DNA of 5,872 bases from an uncultured Clostridium sp. (GTDB lineage Bacteria > Bacillota > Clostridia > Lachnospirales > Lachnospiraceae): contig CATWBR010000293.1 of assembly GCA_958349075.1 (NCBI GenBank), positions 1 through 5,872 of the forward strand, given 5' to 3'. Of this stretch, positions 1 through 5,872 are shown piece after piece (the stretch's first letter is position 1; every line of letters begins with the position of its first letter). The notes below the pieces were generated by a model. The model had not been told where the DNA came from and ran no database searches. It saw only the letters and a list, made by a program, of their open reading frames with translations. The translations under genes were made by a program, and so were the position numbers.

Positions 1-39
1 AATAATAAGACAGATTAATACCAGATCTGGAGGAATATC

Positions 40-1959
40 ATGGCAAAAACACAGTATGATGCGGACAGTATTACCGTCCTGGAAGGCCTGGAGGCGGTCC
101 GCAAACGCCCCGGTATGTATATTGGAGGTGTCGGAACAAAGGGCCTGAATCATTTAATATACGAGATCGTGGATAATTCGGTGGACGAGCATTTGGCCGG
201 GGAGTGTAACGATATCTGGGTTACCCTGGAGGCGGACGGCTCCTGTACCGTGCGCGACAACGGCAGGGGAATCCCGGTGGAGATGCACAAAAAGGGAGTT
301 TCAGCAGAAAGAATCGTACTTTCGACCCTCCATGCGGGCGGAAAATTCGATAATAATGCGTATAAAACCAGCGGCGGTCTTCACGGAGTCGGTTCTTCCG
401 TGGTGAACGCCCTTTCCGAGCATATGGATGTGAAGGTGTATAAGAGCGGCTGCATCCATCACGACGCTTATGAGAGAGGTATCCCGGTTATAAAACTGGA
501 GGACGGCCTGCTTCCCGTTATCGGCAAGACGCGGGAGACGGGAACCAGGATTAACTTTAAGCCCGACGGTGAAATCTTTGAAAAGACGCGTTTCAAGGCG
601 GACTGGCTGAAAAGCCGTCTTCATGAGACCGCATACCTGAACCCCAGGCTGTCCATTCACTATGAGAATAAAAGAGCGGGGGAAGCGGAGAAAATCACCT
701 ATAGTGAACCGGAAGGTATTCTTGCTTACGTAAAAGAGTTAAACAGCACAAAGTCACCGGTTCACGAACCGTTTTATTTTAAAGGGACGTCGGAGAACAT
801 CGAGGTGGAGGTGGCATTCCAGTTTGTAGATACATTTGAGGAAAATGTGCTCGGATTCTGCAACAACATTTTCACCCAGGAGGGCGGAACCCATCTGGTG
901 GGATTCAAAACACGCTTTACCACGATGATCAACAGCTATGCCAGGGAACTGGGGATCCTGAAGGACAAGGATTCCAATTTTACAGGCGCAGATACGAGGA
1001 ACGGCATGACGGCCGTCATTGCGGTCAAGCATCCGGATCCGATTTTTGAGGGACAAACCAAGACAAAGCTGGCCAGCGCCGACTGCACGAAAGCCGTGTT
1101 CAACGTGACGGGCGAAGAGCTGCAGTTATATTTTGACCGTAATCTGGAAGTGCTTAAGGCGATCATCGCCTGTGCGGAAAAGTCTGCTAAAATCAGGAAG
1201 GCGGAGGAAAAGGCCAAGACCAATATGCTGACAAAGTCCAAATTCTCCTTTGACAGCAATGGCAAACTGGCAAACTGCGAGAGCCGCGATTCCGAGAAAT
1301 GTGAAATCTTCATCGTCGAGGGAGATTCGGCCGGCGGTTCGGCCAAGATGGGAAGAAACCGCCAGTACCAGGCAATCCTGCCCATCCGCGGAAAGATCCT
1401 GAATGTGGAGAAAGCCACAATGGACAAGGTTCTGGCCAATGCCGAGATCAAGACGATGATCAACACCTTCGGCTGCGGATTTTCCGAGGGCTACGGCAAT
1501 GACTTCGATATCAGCAAGCTTCGTTACAACAAGATTATCCTGATGACGGATGCCGATGTGGACGGCAGCCATATTGATACGCTGCTTCTTACTTTCCTAT
1601 ACCGTTTCATGCCGGATCTCATCAATGACGGCCATGTCTATATCGCCATGCCGCCCCTGTTCAAGGTGATCCCGAAGAAGGGGGAGGAGGAATACCTCTA
1701 CGATGAGAAGGCGCTGGAGCGCTACCGGAAAAAGCATGGGAGCGATTTTACCTTGCAGCGTTACAAAGGTCTCGGTGAGATGGACGCGGAGCAGCTCTGG
1801 GAGACGACGTTAAATCCGGAGACCAGAATCTTAAAGCGCGTTGAGATAGAGGATGCCAGGATGGCGTCCGAGATAACGGAGATGCTGATGGGAAGCGAGG
1901 TTCCGCCAAGGAGGCAGTTTATCTATGAGCATGCCGATGAGGCGGAAATTGACGCATAA
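40..1959 (+). CDS. parE: Type IIA DNA topoisomerase subunit B (topoisomerase IV ParE-like; GyrB alternative)
   Basis: This is the ATP-hydrolysing subunit of a type IIA topoisomerase. With subunit A, encoded just downstream, it passes one DNA duplex through another in the cytoplasm. The 639-residue length is normal for Gram-positive ParE or GyrB. The N-terminal GHKL ATPase shows Glu42 (general base), Asn46 (Mg), Asp73 in VRDNGRGIP, the ATP lid ending in GGLHGVG (residues 112-118), and the transducer QTKTK motif with Gln339 and Lys341. The TOPRIM domain has EGDSAGG with Glu427 and the metal-binding DADVDG at Asp504, Asp506 and Asp508. QRYKGLGEM follows near the C-terminus. The ATG at 40 is chosen because GGAGG at 29-33 lies 6 nt upstream and the protein begins where family members do. 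Tyr-Lys-Thr-Ser before GGLHGVG and general divergence from GyrB favour ParE, but B subunits alone separate the two poorly. Lys135 occupies the position of the coumarin-contacting Arg136 of E. coli GyrB. The family assignment is near certain; ParE rather than GyrB is an inference that leans on the partner subunit. Confidence 0.93.
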   Translation: MAKTQYDADSITVLEGLEAVRKRPGMYIGGVGTKGLNHLIYEIVDNSVDEHLAGECNDIWVTLEADGSCTVRDNGRGIPVEMHKKGVSAERIVLSTLHAGGKFDNNAYKTSGGLHGVGSSVVNALSEHMDVKVYKSGCIHHDAYERGIPVIKLEDGLLPVIGKTRETGTRINFKPDGEIFEKTRFKADWLKSRLHETAYLNPRLSIHYENKRAGEAEKITYSEPEGILAYVKELNSTKSPVHEPFYFKGTSENIEVEVAFQFVDTFEENVLGFCNNIFTQEGGTHLVGFKTRFTTMINSYARELGILKDKDSNFTGADTRNGMTAVIAVKHPDPIFEGQTKTKLASADCTKAVFNVTGEELQLYFDRNLEVLKAIIACAEKSAKIRKAEEKAKTNMLTKSKFSFDSNGKLANCESRDSEKCEIFIVEGDSAGGSAKMGRNRQYQAILPIRGKILNVEKATMDKVLANAEIKTMINTFGCGFSEGYGNDFDISKLRYNKIILMTDADVDGSHIDTLLLTFLYRFMPDLINDGHVYIAMPPLFKVIPKKGEEEYLYDEKALERYRKKHGSDFTLQRYKGLGEMDAEQLWETTLNPETRILKRVEIEDARMASEITEMLMGSEVPPRRQFIYEHADEAEIDA

Positions 1960-1969
1960 ACGGGAAGAG

Positions 1970-2008
1970 CCGGCCGGGAGCGCAGCGTATCAGGCTGGTC
2001 ACGGCCGG
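1970..2008 (+). repeat. GC-rich inverted repeat in the parE-parC intercistronic gap
   Basis: The 94-bp gap between the two topoisomerase genes contains a perfect 7-bp inverted repeat, CCGGCCG at 1970-1976 and CGGCCGG at 2002-2008, enclosing a 25-nt loop. Because the unit is itself nearly palindromic, the 9-mer CGGCCGGGA also occurs as a direct repeat at 1971-1979 and 2002-2010. An alternative fold pairs 1969-1975 with 1993-1999 using two G-U pairs. No T-tract follows, so it does not look like an intrinsic terminator. It may affect mRNA stability or the subunit ratio, which is only a guess. Confidence 0.45.
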
Positions 2009-2053
2009 GATAAAACCAGGTAAAACAGAAAATTGCAGGAGATAGAATAAAGA

Positions 2054-4294
2054 ATGGCTGAGAAGATAATCACAACGGAATACTCGGAAGAGATGCAGCG
2101 CAGTTATATGAACTACTCCATGAGTGTCATTACGGCCAGGGCCATCCCGGATGCCAGGGACGGTCTGAAGCCGGTACAGCGCCGCGTGCTTTACGATATG
2201 AGCGAACTGCGTCTTGGGCATGACAAGCCTCACAGGAAATCGGCCCGTATTGTCGGCGATACGATGGGTAAATACCATCCCCACGGGGACAGCTCCATCT
2301 ATGAGACACTGGTTGTCATGTCCCAGGTTTTTAAAAAGGGAATGCCGCTTGTTAACGGCCACGGCAACTTTGGTTCCATCGAGGGTGACGGAGCCGCCGC
2401 CATGCGTTATACGGAAGCGAGACTGGAGAAATTTGCAGAGGAAGTTTATTTAAAGGATCTGGACAAGACGGTGGCCTTTGTACCGAACTATGATGAGACG
2501 GAGAAGGAACCGGAAGTTCTTCCGGTACGCGTTCCAAACCTCCTGATCAACGGCGCAGAGGGAATTGCCGTAGGTATGAGCACCAGCATTCCGCCCCATA
2601 ATCTCGGGGAAGTGGTCGATACGGTCATGTCTTATATCGACAATCCGGAGAGCACAACCGGAGAGCTTTTAAATATTCTTCACGGTCCTGATTTTCCGAC
2701 GGGAGGAATTATTGCCAACAAGAGCGAACTTCTGGATATCTATGAGACGGGAAGCGGACGGATCAAGCTCCGGGCCAAGCTGGATGTGGAACTCGGCAAG
2801 AGGAGAGTGGACAAGGACAAACTGATCATTACCGAGATACCGTACACGATGATCGGCGCCGGAATCAACAAATGCCTGGTAGATATCGCCGATCTGGTGG
2901 AGTCCAAGAAGCTCACCGACGTGGTCGACATTTCCAACCAGTCCAATAAAGAGGGTATCCGCATTGTCTTAGAGCTTAAAAAAGATGCAGACATAGAAAA
3001 AATCAAGAATATCCTTTATAAGAAAACAAAGCTCGAGGACACCTTCGGGGTCAATATGCTGGCCATAGCCGGAGGCCGCCCGGAAACGCTGAGTTTAAAG
3101 GGAATCCTCAAAAACTACCTGGATTTCCAGTATCAGAATAACACGAGAAAATATAATGTACTCCTGGAAAAAGAACTGGAAAAGAAGGAGATTAAGGAAG
3201 GCCTGATTAAGGCCTGCGACGTGATTGACCTGATTATCGCAATCCTCAGAGGCTCAAAGAATCTGAAGGACGCCAAGGCATGCCTGATGAACGGCGACAT
3301 CTCCAACATTAAATTCCGCGTGCCGGGATTTGAGGAGGACGCAAAACAGCTTCATTTTACCGAGAAGCAGGCATCCGCAATCCTGGAGATGAGACTGTAT
3401 AAGCTGATCGGCCTTGAGATCATGGCTCTTGAGAAGGAATACAAGGAGACACTTAAAAAGATCAGGGAATATGAAAAAATCCTTTCCAGCAAGATTACAA
3501 TGGATGACGTGATTAAGAAAGATTTGGAAGAGATCAGGGCAGAGTTTGCAACGCCGAGGAGAACCCTGATTGAGGACGGCAAGGAGGCGGTCTATGATGA
3601 GACGGCCGTAGAAATCCGGGAAGTAGTCTTTATCATGGATCGGTTCGGCTACAGCAAGCTGATAGACAAAGCCACCTACGACAGAAATCAGGAGACGATC
3701 GACGGGGAGAATCCGTATGTCATCCCATGCCTGAATACCGATAAGATCTGCCTCTTTACCGATACAGGCCTTCTGCATCAGGTAAAGGCGTCCGACATTC
3801 CGTACGGAAAGATGAGAGACAAGGGAACTCCAATCGATAACCTGTGTAAATTCGACGGGACCAGGGAACGCCCGATTTTTATTATCAACGCATCGGCCCT
3901 GACCGGCAAACGGCTGCTCTTTGCAACAAAAGGAGCGATGGTAAAACTGGTTCCGGGCGAAGAATTCGAGACAAACAACAGAATGGTGGCTGCCACAAAG
4001 CTGCAGGAGGGCGATACGGTTATAAGCGTCCAGCTTACCGACGGCAGAACGGAAGCAGTCCTGCAGACCACAAACGGTGTATTCCTGCGCTTTGACCTGG
4101 AAGAAATTTCAACCTTAAAGAAGAACTCAAAGGGCGTGCGCGGCATCAAGCTGGGACGCGGAGAAGAACTGGAAGAAGTCTATCTCCTGGGCGCGGACGG
4201 CGAGCCGACCGTGATGTACAAAGAAAAACAGGTACATTTAAACCGGCTGAAGATAGGAAAGAGAGACGGAAAAGGGAGCAAGGTCAGACTTTAA
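2054..4294 (+). CDS. parC: Type IIA DNA topoisomerase subunit A (topoisomerase IV ParC-like; GyrA alternative)
   Basis: This is the DNA-cleaving subunit; its active-site tyrosine forms a transient 5'-phosphotyrosyl bond with DNA, and it works with the B subunit encoded 94 bp upstream. The winged-helix domain contains Arg118-Tyr119 in AAAMRYTE, the catalytic pair. The quinolone-determining segment [10 protein letters not shown] places Ser80 and Glu84 at the positions and identities of E. coli ParC, so the site is of the unmutated type. The tower and coiled-coil region follows (roughly residues 340-500), including [17 protein letters not shown]. From about residue 522 the C-terminal domain shows about five beta-pinwheel repeats of the type [18 protein letters not shown] and TTNGVFLRF. 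No QRRGGKG-like GyrA-box is seen in the first repeat, and 746 residues is shorter than a typical 800-plus-residue GyrA; both favour ParC. A GyrA-box-like remnant, KRDGKG, sits at the extreme C-terminus. The start at 2054 is supported by AGGAGA at 2037-2042 and by the conserved N-terminus. Naming it gyrA by homology tools would not be surprising. Confidence 0.93.
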   Translation: MAEKIITTEYSEEMQRSYMNYSMSVITARAIPDARDGLKPVQRRVLYDMSELRLGHDKPHRKSARIVGDTMGKYHPHGDSSIYETLVVMSQVFKKGMPLVNGHGNFGSIEGDGAAAMRYTEARLEKFAEEVYLKDLDKTVAFVPNYDETEKEPEVLPVRVPNLLINGAEGIAVGMSTSIPPHNLGEVVDTVMSYIDNPESTTGELLNILHGPDFPTGGIIANKSELLDIYETGSGRIKLRAKLDVELGKRRVDKDKLIITEIPYTMIGAGINKCLVDIADLVESKKLTDVVDISNQSNKEGIRIVLELKKDADIEKIKNILYKKTKLEDTFGVNMLAIAGGRPETLSLKGILKNYLDFQYQNNTRKYNVLLEKELEKKEIKEGLIKACDVIDLIIAILRGSKNLKDAKACLMNGDISNIKFRVPGFEEDAKQLHFTEKQASAILEMRLYKLIGLEIMALEKEYKETLKKIREYEKILSSKITMDDVIKKDLEEIRAEFATPRRTLIEDGKEAVYDETAVEIREVVFIMDRFGYSKLIDKATYDRNQETIDGENPYVIPCLNTDKICLFTDTGLLHQVKASDIPYGKMRDKGTPIDNLCKFDGTRERPIFIINASALTGKRLLFATKGAMVKLVPGEEFETNNRMVAATKLQEGDTVISVQLTDGRTEAVLQTTNGVFLRFDLEEISTLKKNSKGVRGIKLGRGEELEEVYLLGADGEPTVMYKEKQVHLNRLKIGKRDGKGSKVRL

Positions 4295-4363
4295 CACAAG
4301 GGACCGGTCCGTTAATAAATGATGACGGAGTAAGACGGACAGAGATATCATAAAGTTTTGCAA

Positions 4364-4401
4364 ATTAAGAAAGAATCCCGCGCGCGGGATTCTTTCTTAA
4401 T
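4364..4401. terminator. Bidirectional intrinsic terminator (38-bp perfect palindrome)
   Basis: The sequence is a perfect 38-bp palindrome centred between 4382 and 4383, with a GC-rich core CCCGCGCGCGGG flanked by A-rich and T-rich arms. On either strand the transcript folds into a long hairpin whose 3' side is U-rich (TTCTTTCTTAAT). It lies 69 bp after the parC-like stop and 35 bp beyond the stop of the convergent small gene. That placement and symmetry indicate a shared terminator for both transcription units. The U-tract is interrupted rather than a pure run and is part of the stem, so efficiency is not certain. Confidence 0.85.
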
Positions 4402-4436
4402 ACATAGAAAAGCCTGGGTAGGCGGAAGAGGAGAGG

Positions 4437-4931
4437 CTACCTGACAAATCTCAGAGAAAGGTATTGTATTTTCCAGCTCCCCTCAACCCGCCCGACACGG
4501 ATTTTAGCATTCCATGTCTGGGTATAGGAACTTCCGTCGTCCGAGGAATAAACGGCATTGACAACGCCGAAGAAACTGATATCATCAGGCAATGCCTGCA
4601 GCCGCTCCACCTTGATATCGCTGCTTTTCAGGTTTCCTCCCTTCAGGTTTGACCTGAAAAAAGTAAGGAAGGTTCCGTCCTGAACGGCCATATGAAAGGC
4701 TTCCTCCGTTAAATCGGGACGGTATCTCTGTGTGCAGTGCTCAAGAAACAATTCCGGTTCCAAATCCGGGGTGTCGGTGAAGAGCGATTCAATGTCCGAA
4801 TCGGTGGTAATACTGATTAAGATATTCTCTGCCATTCTGTCGGGGGCATGCCTGTGATAGTAAATGCATGCGGCAATAGCTAAAAGGCTGAGAAGCAATA
4901 CAAGAGAAAACGCTGTTTTTTTCCGTCGTAT
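4437..4931 (-). CDS. Small membrane-anchored or lipoprotein-like protein of unknown function, apparent ATA start
   Basis: I do not recognise a family. The reading frame encodes 164 residues if begun at the ATA codon at 4931-4929. The N-terminus then reads (M)RRKKTAFSLVLLLSLLAIAAC, a basic stretch followed by a hydrophobic segment, typical of a signal peptide or membrane anchor. IAAC at residues 18-21 fits a lipobox, so a lipoprotein is possible. The remaining 143 or so residues would lie outside the membrane; they are mixed and soluble-looking, ending with a strand-like SWKIQYLSLRFVR that vaguely recalls NTF2-like folds, which is speculation. The ATA lies 6 nt after a GGAGG at 4942-4938 and an in-frame TGA stands at 4937-4935, leaving no ATG or GTG start before the hydrophobic segment. 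The first conventional alternative, TTG at 4898, has no ribosome binding site and would remove the basic end and part of the hydrophobic segment, giving 153 residues. It follows the AraC-type regulator gene by 69 bp on the same strand with no terminator between, so co-transcription is likely. A decayed start, and hence a pseudogene, is the main alternative. Confidence 0.6.
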   Translation of the reverse strand: MRRKKTAFSLVLLLSLLAIAACIYYHRHAPDRMAENILISITTDSDIESLFTDTPDLEPELFLEHCTQRYRPDLTEEAFHMAVQDGTFLTFFRSNLKGGNLKSSDIKVERLQALPDDISFFGVVNAVYSSDDGSSYTQTWNAKIRVGRVEGSWKIQYLSLRFVR

Positions 4932-4933
4932 AT

Positions 4934-4942
4934 ATCACCTCC
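4934..4942 (-). promoter_or_regulatory. Strong Shine-Dalgarno sequence that decides the start of the small gene
   Basis: Read on the minus strand, GGAGGTGAT is complementary to nine consecutive bases of the usual 16S rRNA 3' end. Its GGAGG core ends 6 nt before the ATA at 4931, an ideal distance. No ATG, GTG or TTG lies at a suitable distance in the frame of the small gene. The site argues that translation is meant to begin at the ATA rather than at the TTG 44 nt further on. Confidence 0.7.
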
Positions 4943-5000
4943 ATATCTATAGAAGACCGAAAACACCTCGCGGGATACTGCCTGTAAATAATAACGGAAA

Positions 5001-5840
5001 TTATACCTTCTCTACCGGTATCCATATCTCATTGTAGTTGTCATCCGGATTTTCGCATGGCGGTGTATACATTTCAATATTGTAATTACCCGCAAGCTTA
5101 TACGCCTTGCAGGACGGCAGCCATTCGCTCCATATCCTTGTATTCACATCCTGAATCGCATGCGGCAATGCGCCGTGACAGGGAAAGACAGCCCATGTGC
5201 CCGCAGGAATTACTTTTGTCGTATAGCCCTCCGGAACCTCATTCCATGGAAGGTAATTATCGGCAATCATGTAGTCAAAGTCCCTTCCCTCATCGCCGAG
5301 ACAGATTCCGTACATCCCACAGACAATTTTATTTCCGCCGTTCTCCATATGCTCCGTCCAAAACCTGGGAATCTCCCCATAGGAAGTCTCCATATTGAAT
5401 CTGCGTGTTCTTCCCATTACTGTAAACTGTGCCTTTTCGGCAATCCTGTACTCTAACATAGTACCGCCCTCCAATGTGAGTTTTATTTTCAGCGGTGCAA
5501 AAGAATTCAGGCTACTCCCCTTTTCTCTTGCTGCGGAAGGACTGATTCCGTGAAATTTCGTAAAGGCCCTGGCAAAGCTGTCCGGCGAATCATAGCCATA
5601 TTTCAATGCTGCATCAATCACCTTAATATCAGTAGAGCAGAGCTCCTGCGCGGCAAGGGTCAGGCGCCGGTTCCTCATATATTCGCCGACTGTAAAGCCG
5701 CATAATACATGAAAGATTTTTTGAAAATAGAAACTCGACACATGTGCCTTATCCGCAATTTGATTGATACTGATGTCTTCGGTCAGATTTTCTTCCATAT
5801 ATGCAATCGCATGGGTGATGCCGTCATTCCAACCATTCAT
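5001..5840 (-). CDS. AraC-family transcriptional regulator with C-terminal GyrI-like effector-binding domain
   Basis: This is a 279-residue cytoplasmic DNA-binding regulator of the Rob-like architecture. Residues 1-107 form the AraC/XylS-type DNA-binding domain with two helix-turn-helix units: SINQIADKAHVSSFYFQKIF around 24-43 and VIDAALKYGYDSPDSFARAF around 74-93, closed by the family signature FTKFHGISPSAARE. After a linker, residues 128-279 match the GyrI-like/AraC effector-binding fold (as in BmrR, Rob and Cass2), with the characteristic WSEWLP containing Glu239 and a final NEIWIPVEK strand. Members of this group usually bind hydrophobic or cationic small molecules and control nearby transport or stress genes; the ligand here is unknown. 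The start at 5840 is supported by AAGGAGG at 5854-5848 with 7-nt spacing. The only same-strand neighbour downstream is the small membrane-anchored protein gene, a plausible but unproven target. An upstream target may lie beyond the window. The family is certain; the regulon is unknown. Confidence 0.93.
   Translation of the reverse strand: MNGWNDGITHAIAYMEENLTEDISINQIADKAHVSSFYFQKIFHVLCGFTVGEYMRNRRLTLAAQELCSTDIKVIDAALKYGYDSPDSFARAFTKFHGISPSAAREKGSSLNSFAPLKIKLTLEGGTMLEYRIAEKAQFTVMGRTRRFNMETSYGEIPRFWTEHMENGGNKIVCGMYGICLGDEGRDFDYMIADNYLPWNEVPEGYTTKVIPAGTWAVFPCHGALPHAIQDVNTRIWSEWLPSCKAYKLAGNYNIEMYTPPCENPDDNYNEIWIPVEKV
5457..5472 (-). promoter_or_regulatory. Possible internal ribosome binding site and start within the AraC-type regulator
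   Basis: On the minus strand, GGAGG at 5472-5468 is followed after 8 nt by an in-frame ATG at 5459-5457, which is Met128. This is exactly the boundary between the DNA-binding and effector-binding domains. Initiation here would give a 152-residue free-standing GyrI-like protein. The GGAGG arises from codons for Glu-Gly-Gly, which may be conserved for protein reasons, so it could be an accident. Confidence 0.3.
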
Positions 5841-5847
5841 AGAATGT

Positions 5848-5854
5848 CCTCCTT
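5848..5854 (-). promoter_or_regulatory. Shine-Dalgarno sequence of the AraC-type regulator gene
   Basis: AAGGAGG read on the minus strand lies 7 nt before the ATG at 5840-5838 and fixes that start. Only 32 bases upstream of the gene are in the window, too few to place a promoter. Confidence 0.85.
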
Positions 5855-5872
5855 CGTTGTCCGCTGTAAATA

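Noticed and set aside
21..30. Perfect 10-bp palindrome CCAGATCTGG overlapping the subunit B ribosome binding site
   Set aside because: It has no loop and is too short to fold stably in RNA; a chance palindrome is likely, and upstream sequence needed to judge an operator is missing.
301..1572. Several open frames of 100-176 codons on the minus strand
   Set aside because: They lie opposite the subunit B gene, have no ribosome binding sites worth noting, and their translations resemble no protein family; they are shadows of a strongly conserved gene.
2273..2305. Quinolone-resistance substitution in subunit A
   Set aside because: The Ser80 and Glu84 positions carry the unmutated residues typical of ParC, so no resistance change is seen.
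1919..4149. Minus-strand and alternative-frame open frames across the subunit A gene
   Set aside because: They overlap a fully conserved catalytic gene and show only composition-driven, low-complexity translations.
4301..4310. Perfect 10-bp palindrome GGACCGGTCC after the subunit A stop
   Set aside because: It is short, has no loop or T-tract, and the nearby 38-bp palindrome explains termination.
4945..4988. TTTACA (4988-4983) and TATAGAT (4951-4945) as a promoter for the small gene
   Set aside because: The spacing is far too long, about 31 nt, and a transcript from the second box would begin inside the ribosome binding site.
4464..5456. Plus-strand open frames of 62-113 codons opposite the small gene and the regulator
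   Set aside because: They are antisense to better-supported genes, rich in unlikely residue runs, and have no convincing starts.

Overview
The window looks like a chromosomal segment from a Gram-positive anaerobe of the Clostridia, most likely Lachnospiraceae. This rests on moderate GC content, strong GGAGG-type ribosome binding sites, and the protein style of a second (non-origin) type IIA topoisomerase pair as usually seen in that group. The taxon is inferred from recognition, not from a database search.

Left two thirds (1-4294, + strand): two complete genes encode the B (ATPase/TOPRIM) and A (DNA cleavage) subunits of a type IIA topoisomerase. All core catalytic residues are present in both. 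The A subunit carries the Ser80/Glu84 and Tyr119 layout of ParC and has no canonical GyrA-box in its C-terminal domain. I therefore call the pair topoisomerase IV (parE-parC) rather than gyrase, with gyrase as the alternative. The two genes are separated by 94 bp that hold a GC-rich inverted repeat and no obvious terminator, so they are probably co-transcribed. Together they would form the ParC2ParE2 heterotetramer that unlinks and relaxes DNA.

Junction (4295-4436): a perfect 38-bp palindrome lies between convergent genes and probably terminates transcription from both sides.

Right third (4437-5840, - strand): a 279-aa AraC-type regulator with an N-terminal double helix-turn-helix and a C-terminal GyrI-like/effector-binding domain is followed 69 bp downstream by a small membrane-anchored or lipoprotein-like protein of unknown function. 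The small gene has an excellent Shine-Dalgarno sequence but an ATA codon where its start should be. This is the oddest point of the window. The regulator also has a well-spaced internal ribosome-binding-site-like sequence exactly at its domain boundary.

I saw no tRNA, rRNA, CRISPR array, insertion sequence or phage gene. Most of the window is ordinary housekeeping DNA, and no wholly new system is evident.
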